Shown here: piece by piece, positions 24,545 through 34,754 of the stretch
Layout: the number at the start of each line of letters is the position of its first letter
Position numbering within the stretch: position 1 is the stretch's first letter
Source of the DNA: Solibacillus sp. FSL R7-0668
GTDB taxonomy: Bacteria; Bacillota; Bacilli; Bacillales_A; Planococcaceae
NCBI RefSeq assembly: GCF_038006205.1
Contig: NZ_JBBOUU010000001.1
Location: forward strand, 2,482,001 to 2,546,000
Length of the DNA stretch: 64,000 nt
Direction of reading: 5' to 3'
Translations under genes and position numbers: made by a program
The notes under the pieces: model-generated
Database searches by the model: none
What the model was told of the DNA's origin: nothing
Seen by the model: only the letters and a program-made list of their open reading frames with translations

Positions 24545-25279
24545 ATGGGTCGTTTAGAAAATAAAGTAGCAATTATTACAGGTTCAGCTCAAGGTATGGG
24601 TGCAGAACACGCACGTCTTTTCATTTCAGAAGGTGCAAAAGTAGTTTTAACCGATTTAAACGAAGAAAAAGGACAAGCATTAGCAGCTGAATTAGGTGAA
24701 AATGCTGTATTCGTAAAACAAAACGTAACAAGCGAAGAAGATTGGGCAACAGTATTAGCAACTGCTGAAGAAAAATTCGGTCCAGTTAACGTATTAGTAA
24801 ACAATGCTGGTATTACAATGGCTAAAAACATGTTAGATGTAACTGTAGAAGAATACAAACGCATCGTAGACATTAACCAACTATCTGTATTTATCGGTAT
24901 GAAAACAGTAGCAAGCTCAATGCAAAAAGCAGGCGGCGGTTCAATCGTTAACATTTCTTCAATGAACGGCTTAGTTGCTGGTGCAATCGGTTACACAGAT
25001 ACAAAATTTGCCGTTCGTGGTATGACAAAAGCGGCTGCAATCAACTTAGCACCAATGGGTATTCGTGTAAACTCAGTTCACCCAGGTGTTATCGCAACGC
25101 CAATGGTTGTACAAGAAGATACAAAAGCAGCCGTAGAAGCATTCTCAAAACATATTCCATTAAAACGTGTTGCACAACCTGCAGAAGTATCGAAAATGGT
25201 ATTATTCTTAGCGTCAGATGATTCAAGCTACTCAACTGGTTCTGAATTCGTTATCGATGGCGGTTTAACAGCTCAATAA
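24545..25279 (+). CDS. Short-chain dehydrogenase/reductase (SDR)
   Basis: The 244-residue Rossmann enzyme has TGSAQGMG (12-19) for nucleotide binding, NNAG (86-89), a conserved Ser pair at 138-139 and the YxxxK motif Tyr150/Lys154. Asp37 in the LTDLN strand favours NAD(H). It ends with the classical SDR tail GSEFVIDGG. The closest recalled types are glucose-1-dehydrogenase-like and 3-alpha-hydroxysteroid dehydrogenase-like SDRs; the substrate cannot be assigned. Confidence 0.85.
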   Translation: MGRLENKVAIITGSAQGMGAEHARLFISEGAKVVLTDLNEEKGQALAAELGENAVFVKQNVTSEEDWATVLATAEEKFGPVNVLVNNAGITMAKNMLDVTVEEYKRIVDINQLSVFIGMKTVASSMQKAGGGSIVNISSMNGLVAGAIGYTDTKFAVRGMTKAAAINLAPMGIRVNSVHPGVIATPMVVQEDTKAAVEAFSKHIPLKRVAQPAEVSKMVLFLASDDSSYSTGSEFVIDGGLTAQ

Positions 25280-25290
25280 TTATAAAAATC

Positions 25291-25328
25291 AAAGCAGCCG
25301 AGGTCACTTACCTCAGGCTGCTTTTTTT
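25291..25328. terminator. Bidirectional terminator
   Basis: AAAGCAGCCGAGG pairs with CCTCAGGCTGCTTT (one mismatch) and ends in T7. It overlaps the stop of the convergent gene. Confidence 0.9.
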
Positions 25329-26187
25329 AAAATAATGGCTTTTCTTCACCTTCTAGCTCTATAAATAATGGAAATAAATAACCGAGTCCGATGCCATACA
25401 TCATAACAGCGCCTCCAATTGTTAGCCATAAGGGAACACCAAAATTGGATGGTAGTAAGAGGAATGCGGTGAAAATAAATGATACCAGTCCTGATACTTG
25501 ACGTGTTTTTTTAGCATAAAAAAGCTTACCAGCACATACTTGACATTGCATTTGAATGGTGAAGCGCATCATCAACCTGCGTTTTTCCTTTTTAGTATAT
25601 GCGTGCTGGCAATGTGGGCAGCATACTTGCTCACCTTGATTGCGTGCACTATATAAAATGAGTAATAATACAAGACTTAGCAAGCAAACATAAATCAGCA
25701 TGCCTTTTATTTGTAAAGATACTTGAAGTTCATAAAATGTCCTCACTACTGAGAAGAGATATGAAAACGCAAAAAATACTAGTATATGGCGTGTTTTGAT
25801 TATATTTTGACGGATTTTATTAATACGAGCGCCCTGCCAACGCTTTGTTCGAACGATTGTCAACATTGCCACGAAGGCGTTTAATATGGTTAATACTCCG
25901 ATTACATAGCTTAAAGCTGTTTCGAGTGTCAAATTATTTTTCTGCTCGACATTCGGAGGCTGACTTGCTTGCTGCTGTAACGGATTCACTGGGGCATCTG
26001 TGAAAAATAGCAGCATACAAAATCCGAGTAGCCCAACAAATGCCGGGGCAACGAGCCAGCTCCATGGAAATGGCTTGCCTTCCTTTTTAAAACTTTGCGC
26101 TTGAACATTTTGCTTTATCCGTTGCTTTTGCTGTGCTGATAGCTTTAATTCTTGTAGCTCCTGCTTCCACTGCTCGTTATTCATCAC
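25327..26187 (-). CDS. Membrane protein with zinc ribbon, partner of the ECF sigma factor
   Basis: This 286-residue protein has a short soluble N-terminus, about six membrane helices and a cytosolic zinc ribbon CPHC...CQVC with 21 residues between the pairs, like the cxxc_20_cxxc family (TIGR04104). It overlaps the ECF sigma gene by 11 bases. The N-terminal 30 residues have the size of a sigma-binding peptide, so it is a probable anti-sigma factor. That is inference from operon structure. Confidence 0.6.
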   Translation of the reverse strand: MMNNEQWKQELQELKLSAQQKQRIKQNVQAQSFKKEGKPFPWSWLVAPAFVGLLGFCMLLFFTDAPVNPLQQQASQPPNVEQKNNLTLETALSYVIGVLTILNAFVAMLTIVRTKRWQGARINKIRQNIIKTRHILVFFAFSYLFSVVRTFYELQVSLQIKGMLIYVCLLSLVLLLILYSARNQGEQVCCPHCQHAYTKKEKRRLMMRFTIQMQCQVCAGKLFYAKKTRQVSGLVSFIFTAFLLLPSNFGVPLWLTIGGAVMMYGIGLGYLFPLFIELEGEEKPLF

Positions 26188-26671
26188 GTATCCCCTCCCA
26201 CTTTAACTTTGGCTTTAATTTGACGCGTGCACGTTGCAATCGCGATTTCACCGTAGAAACCGCGAGCTCTAATAGTTCTGCAATTTCAAATACCGTCATT
26301 TCTTCATAATAATAGAGCAAAAGCACTTCACGATCCTTTACCGGCAATGTCAAAACAGCTGCCGTAATTTCAGCTTGGAGCTCCTGTTCGATATAAAGTT
26401 GCTCCGTATCCTTTGTGGTTGCTTGAAAAAATTCGAGCAACGTATGTTTTTTATTTTTCCAGCTGCGCAAATAATCATAGCTTCGGTTAATGGTCATTTT
26501 CACTAAATAGGTTTTTAATGATGCTTCCCCTTTAAATTGCGTAGAGGTTTGATAATATTTCATAAACACATCCTGCACAACTTCCTCTGCTGCTAGGCGG
26601 TCCTTCGTATAAATAAAAGCCATGCGATATAAATAATCGCTATATGTATCAATAATTTGTTCGATATCCAC
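26177..26671 (-). CDS. ECF-type RNA polymerase sigma factor
   Basis: The 164-residue protein has sigma region 2 (YLYRMAFIYTKDRLAAEEVV, then QDVFMKYY) and region 4 (LPVKDREVLLLYYYEEMT, then STVKSRLQRARVKLK). The start GTG 26671 follows GGAGGT by 7 bases; the longer open frame above it lacks support. A CGTCTA motif at 26695-26700 on the minus strand resembles ECF -10 elements and could indicate autoregulation. Four 20-bp repeats lie further upstream. Confidence 0.88.
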   Translation of the reverse strand: MDIEQIIDTYSDYLYRMAFIYTKDRLAAEEVVQDVFMKYYQTSTQFKGEASLKTYLVKMTINRSYDYLRSWKNKKHTLLEFFQATTKDTEQLYIEQELQAEITAAVLTLPVKDREVLLLYYYEEMTVFEIAELLELAVSTVKSRLQRARVKLKPKLKWEGIRDE

Positions 26672-26758
26672 AGTGCTACCTCCTTTCACTACAATAGACG
26701 GAGCAACTTTCAAAATGGACGCATTTTTTAAAAAAAATAAATGGAGAATTTTGGGGAA

Positions 26759-26829
26759 TCGCAAATAAAACGTGAAAGTCGCAAATATAATCTAAATTTC
26801 GCAAATAAACTCAAAAAATCGCAAATATA
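26759..26829. repeat. Four-copy 20-bp iterated repeat TCGCAAATA
   Basis: TCGCAAATA occurs at 26759, 26779, 26799 and 26819, exactly 20 bases apart. The next bases alternate AA, TA, AA, TA, and the rest of each unit is not conserved. The array lies 88-157 bases upstream of the ECF sigma start. The regular two-turn spacing would put every copy on the same face of DNA. Confidence 0.8.
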
Positions 26830-26895
26830 TCTCCTCCACATAGTCCCTAGCTTCCGAAATAAATCCTGACTTTCTTTTTTTGCTAGGAAGATAAC

Positions 26896-26933
26896 AAAAG
26901 GAATGCGTGTATTCTGCAACACGCATTCCTTTT
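26896..26933 (-). terminator. Terminator after the DUF2500 gene
   Basis: A perfect 15-bp stem, AAAAGGAATGCGTGT with ACACGCATTCCTTTT, encloses an 8-base loop. Confidence 0.85.
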
Positions 26934-26969
26934 ACATAAACCTATTAATACATTTCACTTGAACAATTT

Positions 26970-27317
26970 TTATGCTTTCTGGCGTTCAAAAGAAATATAG
27001 CGCGTGCCCTGAAAGGATAATAAACCAAGATCTTGCTCAACTAATTGCCCATACTCCTTACCTGCAATGCTGAATTCCATTCGATCCCCGCTTTGTACTT
27101 CAAACGTTATATAATAGGTCGTACGTGAATTGTCACCTTGAACATGGATTCGCTTTGAGACAACCTCTGCTGGCACTGTAAGTAAAGGAGAATTATTATT
27201 TTTAATTCCTTGTTTTATACTGGATCCGATGCCGAAAATAAACATACCAATGACAATAACAAATACAATCCCTATAAAGATTGGGCCAATCATAAACATC
27301 ATATCACCAGAAAACAT
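26970..27317 (-). CDS. DUF2500 family membrane protein
   Basis: A 115-residue protein with one N-terminal membrane helix (IGIVFVIVIGMFIFGIG) and a beta-rich domain that includes PAEVVSKRIHVQGDN, TTYYITFEV and GDRMEFSI, then GLLSFQGTRYISF. This is the DUF2500 pattern. The frame is open above, but ATG 27317 has AAAGGA upstream. Function unknown. Confidence 0.75.
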   Translation of the reverse strand: MFSGDMMFMIGPIFIGIVFVIVIGMFIFGIGSSIKQGIKNNNSPLLTVPAEVVSKRIHVQGDNSRTTYYITFEVQSGDRMEFSIAGKEYGQLVEQDLGLLSFQGTRYISFERQKA

Positions 27318-27433
27318 ATGAACACGTCCTTTCTCTCTTTCTATACGTTCATATAATAGAAGGGTTTCATTTGTTACCATTTTTTGAAAAATACACTACT
27401 CCATCACCACGAGCTCAAATTTTCAATTCCTCA

Positions 27434-28015
27434 TCAAGCTTCCACCTCTATTTGCTGTAAAAAGGCTTGAATCATGTTGTCGCCCGCTGCTGTGCCAATA
27501 GATTCAGGATGGAATTGCAAGCCGAACAGTGGATAAGCTTTATGCTGGATGGCCATTATCTCGCCATCATCCTTACTGGTAGCCACAATATCAAATTCAG
27601 AACTTACTGTGCCCGCCTCGATAATCAGTGAATGATAGCGCATGACTTCAATTTCCTCATCAAACCGAGCAAATAATCCCTTCTGCTCATATTTTAAGGG
27701 ACTCGTCTTGCCATGCATAATGTTTTTTGCGCGGCTCACCGTTGCACCAAAGGCTTCTCCAATCGATTGATGCCCTAAGCAAATACCTAAAATCGGGTAC
27801 TCCTTGTAAAGCGCTTGAATCATCTCAATAACAATGCCTGCCTCTTTTGGCTCACCTGGACCTGGCGAAATAACGATTGCTTTTGGCTGCAGCTTGCGAA
27901 TGTCCTCCACTGTTAACGCGTCATTTCGAATAACTTTGATTTCCTCATAAAATTGTCCGATTTGATGATATAAATTATAGGTAAATGAATCATAGTTATC
28001 GATTAGTAAAATCAT
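27434..28015 (-). CDS. trpG: Anthranilate synthase glutamine amidotransferase (TrpG/PabA)
   Basis: The 193-residue class I amidotransferase supplies ammonia to TrpE, and probably also to PabB in such bacteria. Catalytic Cys is in GICLGHQ near residue 79. His and Glu are in QFHPES near 168, and the oxyanion segment is SPGPGEP. It overlaps trpE by four bases, indicating a stoichiometric pair. Confidence 0.92.
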   Translation of the reverse strand: MILLIDNYDSFTYNLYHQIGQFYEEIKVIRNDALTVEDIRKLQPKAIVISPGPGEPKEAGIVIEMIQALYKEYPILGICLGHQSIGEAFGATVSRAKNIMHGKTSPLKYEQKGLFARFDEEIEVMRYHSLIIEAGTVSSEFDIVATSKDDGEIMAIQHKAYPLFGLQFHPESIGTAAGDNMIQAFLQQIEVEA

Positions 28016-29406
28016 TTGCGCACCTCCAGTAGAGCCTTCGCTTTATTTAAAGTTTCCTCATATTCGGACTCGGGCACAGAATCATACACAATCCCTGCAC
28101 CAGCCTGCACGTAGGCCTTTCCATCTTTGACAATCATCGTGCGAATGGCGAGCGCTAAATCCATATTACCTGAAGTCGATAAATACCCAATCGCACCCGC
28201 ATAAATGCCGCGCTTTCGTTGCTCTAGTGTGTTAATAATTTGCATCGCACGAATTTTCGGTGCCCCCGATACCGTCCCTGCTGGTAAGCTCGACGCTAAA
28301 ACATCCACCAAATGGGCATCCTCACGCAGTGTGCCAATGACCTCGGATACAATATGCATTACATATTTATATTTTTCAATCTGCATATATTTTTTCACTT
28401 CAACCGTGCCAATTTGTGAAACGCGTCCAACATCATTACGCCCTAAATCAACCAACATCTTATGCTCGGCAATTTCCTTGGCGTCTTGCAGCAGCATTTG
28501 CGCAATTGCTTCGTCTTCCTGTGGTGTTTTGCCACGAGGCTTCGTACCTGCAATCGGATTCGTTGTGACAATGCCATTTTGCACCTTTACTAAGCTTTCT
28601 GGTGAAGTCCCTAAAATCGTGTACGGCCCAAAATCCATGTAAAACATATAAGGTGAAGGGTTCGTTGTACGCAGTTTTCGATACAGTGCAAATGGATTTT
28701 CATGAAAGTTTGCTTCAAATGTTTGTGACAGCACGACTTGGAAAATATCACCACGACGAATATGTTCCTTTGCCGTTTCCACCATATCAATAAAGCGCTG
28801 TTTTTCAATCGTTGGCGCAAAGCTTACTGGCGCTACCTCTTGTTGCTGATAAATGACATTAGTCGTTATTTGCGCTTCAATCTGCTCAATTTTCTCAAGC
28901 ATTTCCTGTCCACTTCGCCCCTGCTGCAATAAATCAATCACAACAATCGATACTTGCTGCTGTAAATGATCCATCACAATAAATGTATCATAGAAAAAGA
29001 CATGGACATCTGGCATATTATAGACATCGCCTATTATTTCACCAATCTGTTCAAAGTGAAAGGCGGTTTCATAGCCAAAATAACCAATGACCCCACCAAA
29101 AAAGGCAAAGGGTAACTCGGTCGTTCGAATCGGTAATAGCTCCTTTAACAGCGCGAGCACTGGCTTTTCAACAGTCTGTTCTGCCTCGTCACCTAATGTA
29201 TAGGTACTCGATGTCGCGCCACCCTTTAGCTCACCAATCGAGTCTAGTGCAATAAATGAATAACGCCCACTATCTTTAAATTTTGCATTGGACTCAAATA
29301 ATACCTTTTGCTTTGCTTGTAATGCCTCATAAATCGCAATTGGCGTTAATGTATCTCCGTTCAATTGCTTCATTACATAATCCTTCATCTCAACTATCAT
29401 GCTCAT
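28012..29406 (-). CDS. trpE: Anthranilate synthase component I
   Basis: The 464-residue enzyme makes anthranilate from chorismate. The chorismate-binding domain holds IAGTKPRGKTPQEDEA, LVDLGRNDVGRV, SSLPAGTVSGAPKIRAM and QAGAGIV. The N-terminal half is typical of TrpE. The PIAGT motif fits TrpE, and the Trp T-box upstream settles TrpE over PabB. GAGGAG lies only 2 bases before ATG 29406, so the in-frame ATG 29400 may be the real start. No trpD, trpC, trpF, trpB or trpA follows. Confidence 0.92.
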   Translation of the reverse strand: MSMIVEMKDYVMKQLNGDTLTPIAIYEALQAKQKVLFESNAKFKDSGRYSFIALDSIGELKGGATSSTYTLGDEAEQTVEKPVLALLKELLPIRTTELPFAFFGGVIGYFGYETAFHFEQIGEIIGDVYNMPDVHVFFYDTFIVMDHLQQQVSIVVIDLLQQGRSGQEMLEKIEQIEAQITTNVIYQQQEVAPVSFAPTIEKQRFIDMVETAKEHIRRGDIFQVVLSQTFEANFHENPFALYRKLRTTNPSPYMFYMDFGPYTILGTSPESLVKVQNGIVTTNPIAGTKPRGKTPQEDEAIAQMLLQDAKEIAEHKMLVDLGRNDVGRVSQIGTVEVKKYMQIEKYKYVMHIVSEVIGTLREDAHLVDVLASSLPAGTVSGAPKIRAMQIINTLEQRKRGIYAGAIGYLSTSGNMDLALAIRTMIVKDGKAYVQAGAGIVYDSVPESEYEETLNKAKALLEVRK

Positions 29407-29436
29407 CTCTCCTCAGCTCCTGCTTTTATGCACACA

Positions 29437-29670
29437 AAAAGGCCCTTTCGCTTGTAAAGGACGAAAGAGCCGTGGTGCCACCTTTATTGACTATAAAAAC
29501 TATAGTCCACTCATTTCTCGTAACGTGAGAGCTACGGCATAGCATTTCCTCTATGCAGCTAGAAAGTCCATTTCATCAAGTGTATTTACTAACTCCCACC
29601 AACCGTTAGCTCTCTTAAAAATACCACTTCATTACTTTTCTTCATCATCGCTTTTGTATTAGCTAATATT
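29437..29670 (-). ncRNA. T-box riboswitch, Trp specifier, upstream of trpE
   Basis: The conserved T-box AAAGGTGGCACCACGG lies at 29470-29485 on the minus strand. An AGAGAG bulge and GGTGGG loop belong to stem I. The specifier loop reads GATGAAATGGAC, giving TGG (29570-29568) for Trp. A terminator stem (GGCTCTTTCG with CGAAAGGGCC, then T5) competes with the antiterminator. Uncharged tRNA-Trp should allow trpE-trpG transcription. Confidence 0.9.
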
Positions 29671-29711
29671 GTATAACGACTTCATTATTTTTTCAAACTA
29701 TTTTAAATAAA

Positions 29712-29755
29712 TAAAAAATCCCCGCTTCACAAAATGTAAAAGGGGAATTGTGTAT
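29712..29755 (-). terminator. Probable terminator after yrrB
   Basis: On the minus strand TTCCCC and GGGGA arms enclose partly paired TTTTACA/TGTGAAG and are followed by TTTTTTATTT. Confidence 0.55.
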
Positions 29756-29757
29756 AA

Positions 29758-30423
29758 TTAATTTTCGCGTTGGCAAATCATATCATAAATATATTTTGCT
29801 TGATCGAATTCAGGTTGCAATGTATAAGCTTGCTTTAGATGATATTTCGCTTTTTCTGTATCTGTCGTTGAAACTGCATACAATACACCTAAATTATAAT
29901 GGGCATCGGCGTTGTTCCAATCTTCTTCAATAACAAAATCAAGCTCAGGCTTTGCAAAGTCGAACATTTCCAGCGTACATAATAAAATCCCATACGCTAA
30001 ACGAATTTGAAGATCCTTCGGTGCCAGTTCTGCTGCCCGTTGCATATACGGTAAGGCTAATTTGTACTGTTCACCACGCTCGAAGCATTTAGCGAGCATA
30101 TAGTAAGCATCTGCTCCTTGAATGCCGTGGTCAATTGATTTTTGATAAAGCTTCGCCGCTTCTGTGTAGCGCTCTACCTCATAATATAGATTGGCTAAGC
30201 CGTAGTAAGCAGTTGCCGCTTGTTCATCCACTGTAATGGCTTTTTGGAAGAAACGCTCTGCACGCTCAATATCGTTCATTGCTGCAAGTAATGTACCAAA
30301 ATTGACATAGCCCACTGCTTCTTCAGGATTTGCTTCAATTGCCTGAGTGAATGCTTGTGCTGCATCCTCATAGCGTTTTTCTTGAAAGGCCTTTATGCCG
30401 ATTTCGTTATAATTTGTATCCAT
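29758..30423 (-). CDS. yrrB: TPR repeat protein YrrB
   Basis: The 221-residue protein consists of about six tetratricopeptide repeats with the spaced A-x3-Y-x6-A-x3-F/Y pattern. The first is at residues 5-38 and each is about 34 long. Such proteins act as interaction scaffolds. Position after mnmA and iscS is as in B. subtilis yrrB. ATG 30423 follows GAGGTG. Confidence 0.85.
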   Translation of the reverse strand: MDTNYNEIGIKAFQEKRYEDAAQAFTQAIEANPEEAVGYVNFGTLLAAMNDIERAERFFQKAITVDEQAATAYYGLANLYYEVERYTEAAKLYQKSIDHGIQGADAYYMLAKCFERGEQYKLALPYMQRAAELAPKDLQIRLAYGILLCTLEMFDFAKPELDFVIEEDWNNADAHYNLGVLYAVSTTDTEKAKYHLKQAYTLQPEFDQAKYIYDMICQREN

Positions 30424-30445
30424 ATTTTCACCTCTAAACAAATAT

Positions 30446-30474
30446 ATAGACGTTCACGTTAAATGAACGTCTAT
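30446..30474 (-). terminator. Hairpin between mnmA and yrrB
   Basis: ATAGACGTTCA pairs with TGAACGTCTAT around a 7-base loop. The T tract after it is weak on the minus strand, so it may be a partial terminator or an RNA stabiliser. Confidence 0.5.
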
Positions 30475-30480
30475 CGAGTA

Positions 30481-31599
<1,119 letters not shown>

Positions 31600-31656
31600 T
31601 TACTATTCACCTTTTCTTAGACAAATCGCGTAAAAGGCGCGAAGTCTTTCATTAAA

Positions 31657-32802
31657 TTATTGAACGGTGCGCTTCACAATATCAGCTGTACGCTTACCTG
31701 CTTCACGAACTTGCTCATTTGTTAATCCTAACCCAAAACTGAAGCGAATGGAACTACGAAGTTCTGGTGCATTTTCTCCAAACATCGCAACCAATACATG
31801 CGAAGGATCAATCGCACCCGCTGTACAAGCCGAGCCACTTGATACGAGCACGCCTGCCATATCTAAATTAATTAAAAATGACTCAACATTTGTTCCCATA
31901 AAAGTCACATTAAACACATGCGCTAATACTTCCTTTGGATGACCATTTACTTTAAATTGAATGCCTGCTTCTTGGAATTCTTCAATTAAAATCCGTTTGA
32001 ATTCATTGTATTGTGCTGTACGAGTTTGTGCTTTTTCTGTCGCCAGTTCAGCCGCCTTTGCGAATGCCACTGCCGCTGGGACATTTTCTGTACCCGCACG
32101 GCGCTTCTTCTCCTGCGAGCCACCATACATAAAGTTGGCTAGCTTGCTGCCTGTTTTTGCGTACAAAAAGCCAATTCCTTTAGGACCATTAATTTTATGC
32201 GCTGATACGCTTAATAGATCAATATGCAATGCTTCGACATCGATTTCCTGTAAGCCAAATGCTTGTACCGCATCTGTATGGAAAGTAGCTGAATGATTTT
32301 GTAACAATGCCCCAATTTCGGCAATCGGCTGAATCGTTCCTACCTCGTTATTGCCGAACATCATCGTTACTAAAATCGTATCCTCACGCAATGCCTTTTC
32401 AACATCTGCAACAGCAACACGGCCTGTTTTATCCACAGGCAAATACGTTACCTCAAAGCCTTCACGCTGTAATTTTTCGCAGGCATGCAAAACGGCGTGA
32501 TGCTCGATTTGTGTTGTAATTATATGCTTGCCTTCTTGTTGACGTGCGTATGCTGTACCGAAAATCGCCGCATTATCTGCCTCGGTACCACCACTTGTGA
32601 AAATAATTTCCGTTGCGTTGGCATTTATTTTTTTCGCCAAAGATGAACGCGCCTCGTCTAATGCTTTCCGTGCTTGACGTCCTATTGTATGAATACTAGA
32701 TGCATTGCCGCTTTCTTCAGCCATTGCTTTTGCCATTACGTCAATGACTTCCGGTGCAACGGGAGACGTCGCCGCATGATCTAAATAAATTATGTTGTTC
32801 AA
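31657..32802 (-). CDS. Cysteine desulfurase (IscS/YrvO type)
   Basis: The 381-residue PLP enzyme releases sulfur from Cys for tRNA thiolation and other uses. The PLP Lys is in SAHKINGPKG and the active-site Cys loop is SSGSACTAG near residue 325. It sits between cymR and mnmA, as YrvO does in B. subtilis, so its main acceptor is probably MnmA. 24 bases separate it from cymR. Confidence 0.93.
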   Translation of the reverse strand: MNNIIYLDHAATSPVAPEVIDVMAKAMAEESGNASSIHTIGRQARKALDEARSSLAKKINANATEIIFTSGGTEADNAAIFGTAYARQQEGKHIITTQIEHHAVLHACEKLQREGFEVTYLPVDKTGRVAVADVEKALREDTILVTMMFGNNEVGTIQPIAEIGALLQNHSATFHTDAVQAFGLQEIDVEALHIDLLSVSAHKINGPKGIGFLYAKTGSKLANFMYGGSQEKKRRAGTENVPAAVAFAKAAELATEKAQTRTAQYNEFKRILIEEFQEAGIQFKVNGHPKEVLAHVFNVTFMGTNVESFLINLDMAGVLVSSGSACTAGAIDPSHVLVAMFGENAPELRSSIRFSFGLGLTNEQVREAGKRTADIVKRTVQ

Positions 32803-32826
32803 CGTTGTTTACTCCTTTAATACCGA

Positions 32827-33246
32827 CTAAATATAGAACATATAGCCATCTGTTGCTTCGTTGTTTGTATATTTTGCTAAGTCTTCGATCGATGTTGTAT
32901 CTAAAACATTTTTTACGGCATCACGAATACGCATCCATAGCTCACGCTGAGGTGCTTCTTCGTTTTCAATTCCTTCAACCGGCTGAATCGGTCCCTCTAA
33001 TACACGAATGACATCTGCTGCAGAAATTTCAGCTGGCTTTGACGCAAGCATATAGCCACCATATGCACCACGTACACTTTTTACTAAACCTGCATTGCGC
33101 AGTGGTGACACAAGCTGCTCTAAATACGCCTCAGATAACTCTTTTTCCGCAGCAATTTGACGCAATGGAATAGGTCCTTCCCCGTAATGCTTTGCTAATT
33201 CAATCATAATTGTCAGACCATAACGTCCTTTTGTTGAAATTTTCAT
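32827..33246 (-). CDS. cymR: Rrf2-family cysteine metabolism repressor CymR
   Basis: The 139-residue protein has an Rrf2 wHTH: MKISTKGRYGLTIMIELAKH, then LRQIAAEKELSEAYLEQLVS. CymR represses sulfur acquisition genes together with CysK. No Fe-S Cys is present, which matches CymR rather than IscR. ATG 33246 has GAGGTG upstream. It is first in the leftward cymR-iscS-mnmA-yrrB block. Confidence 0.92.
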   Translation of the reverse strand: MKISTKGRYGLTIMIELAKHYGEGPIPLRQIAAEKELSEAYLEQLVSPLRNAGLVKSVRGAYGGYMLASKPAEISAADVIRVLEGPIQPVEGIENEEAPQRELWMRIRDAVKNVLDTTSIEDLAKYTNNEATDGYMFYI

Positions 33247-33366
33247 CAATTACACCTCAAATTTTTCTAGTCCTTTACTAACATTTATTATAGCATAACT
33301 CCTTTTAAACCACTCGGAAATACTTTATCATAGAATAGATAATTCAAAAAAAAGGAGCGAAATCCT

Positions 33367-34641
33367 ATGCAAAACGAACCGCTCGCTTATAAAATGAGAC
33401 CAAAACATATCGATGAGATTGCCGGACAAAAACATATTCTTGGTCCGGATACACCGCTTTATAAAATGATCGACAAAGGTCATGTGCCTTCTATGTTGCT
33501 CTACGGACCACCCGGCGTAGGAAAAACATCGATCGCCAATGCTATTGCTGGTAGCTCCAAGCTTCCCTTTTTTGCGTTAAATGCAACACATGCCGGGAAA
33601 AAGGATATTGAGCAAGTCGTGATGGATGCCCGGATGAGTGGCAAAGTCATTTTATTTCTGGATGAAATCCATCGATTCAATAAATTACAGCAAGATACGC
33701 TGCTGCCTCATGTTGAAAATGGCTCCATCGTCTTAATCGGCGCGACTACGGAAAACCCATTTCACGATGTCAATCCTGCCATTCGTTCACGCTGTGGGGA
33801 AATTCTGCAATTAGAGCGTCTAACAGAACAAGATGTATTTCAGCTACTAAAAATCGCCTTAGCGGACGAAGATAGAGGTCTAGGTAAACTAGCCATTCAC
33901 GCTACGGACGAGCAATTAGAGAAAATCGCCAACGCAGCAAATGGCGATGCCCGAAAAGCGCTTACCCTTCTAGAATCGGTCTACTATGCATCAGATGAAA
34001 TTGACGGTACAACGATTTTAAATGACAAGGCAATCGATGCACTTGCAAAACGGATCGGGGTTTTTGGAGATAAGGGCGGCTCGAACTTTTACAATTTATT
34101 ATCTGCGTTGCAAAAATCAGTTCGAGGCAGTGACGTAAATGCCGCGCTCTATTATTTAGCACATTTACTGGAAAGTGGGGATTTAATTGCGGTTTGTCGT
34201 CGCTTACTGGTGATGGCGTATGAGGATGTGGGGCTCGCCAATCCGGCAGTCGGCGCACATGTGCAAGCCGCTACAGAAGCAGCTATTAAGCTTGGATTAC
34301 CAGAAGCGCGCATCCCACTTGCCACTGTCGTAGTTGAAATGTGCTTATCGGATAAATCCAACTCTGCCTATCAAGCGCTTGATGCTGCCATACAGGCCAT
34401 TCACGAAGGCAAAACCGGAAATATTCCCAATCATTTAAAGGATGCCCATTATGCAGGGGCGAAGGAGCTCGGTCATGTTGGCTATCGCTATCCACATGAT
34501 ACACCCATTGGCACATTCGGTGGCTGGGTGAAGCAACAATATTTACCGGAGGAGCTAGAAGGGATGGAATTTTATAAACCGGTAATTGCTGGTAAGGAAA
34601 AGCGAATGGCCGCCATTTATAAAAAGCTAAAATCGTTTTAA
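33367..34641 (+). CDS. rarA: Replication-associated recombination protein RarA/MgsA
   Basis: The 424-residue AAA+ ATPase acts at stalled replication forks. Walker A is YGPPGVGKTS, Walker B is FLDEIHRF, and a sensor segment is GATTENPFHDVNPAIRSRC. The C-terminal tetramerisation domain ends PVIAGKEKRMA. Divergent from cymR, as in B. subtilis (yrvN). Confidence 0.95.
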   Translation: MQNEPLAYKMRPKHIDEIAGQKHILGPDTPLYKMIDKGHVPSMLLYGPPGVGKTSIANAIAGSSKLPFFALNATHAGKKDIEQVVMDARMSGKVILFLDEIHRFNKLQQDTLLPHVENGSIVLIGATTENPFHDVNPAIRSRCGEILQLERLTEQDVFQLLKIALADEDRGLGKLAIHATDEQLEKIANAANGDARKALTLLESVYYASDEIDGTTILNDKAIDALAKRIGVFGDKGGSNFYNLLSALQKSVRGSDVNAALYYLAHLLESGDLIAVCRRLLVMAYEDVGLANPAVGAHVQAATEAAIKLGLPEARIPLATVVVEMCLSDKSNSAYQALDAAIQAIHEGKTGNIPNHLKDAHYAGAKELGHVGYRYPHDTPIGTFGGWVKQQYLPEELEGMEFYKPVIAGKEKRMAAIYKKLKSF

Positions 34642-34653
34642 TCCTAAAAGATG

Positions 34654-34697
34654 AAGGGAATGTCCCTGAATGCTTTTCTAGGACATTCCCTTTTATT
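34654..34697 (+). terminator. Terminator after rarA
   Basis: AAGGGAATGTCC (34654-34665) pairs with GGACATTCCCTT (34681-34692) and ends in a T-rich tract. Confidence 0.85.
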
Positions 34698-34754
34698 ACT
34701 TCATCAGCCAAGCGATAAAATATAGAAGAATTTTGCTTAATTAAGTGACTCAAT

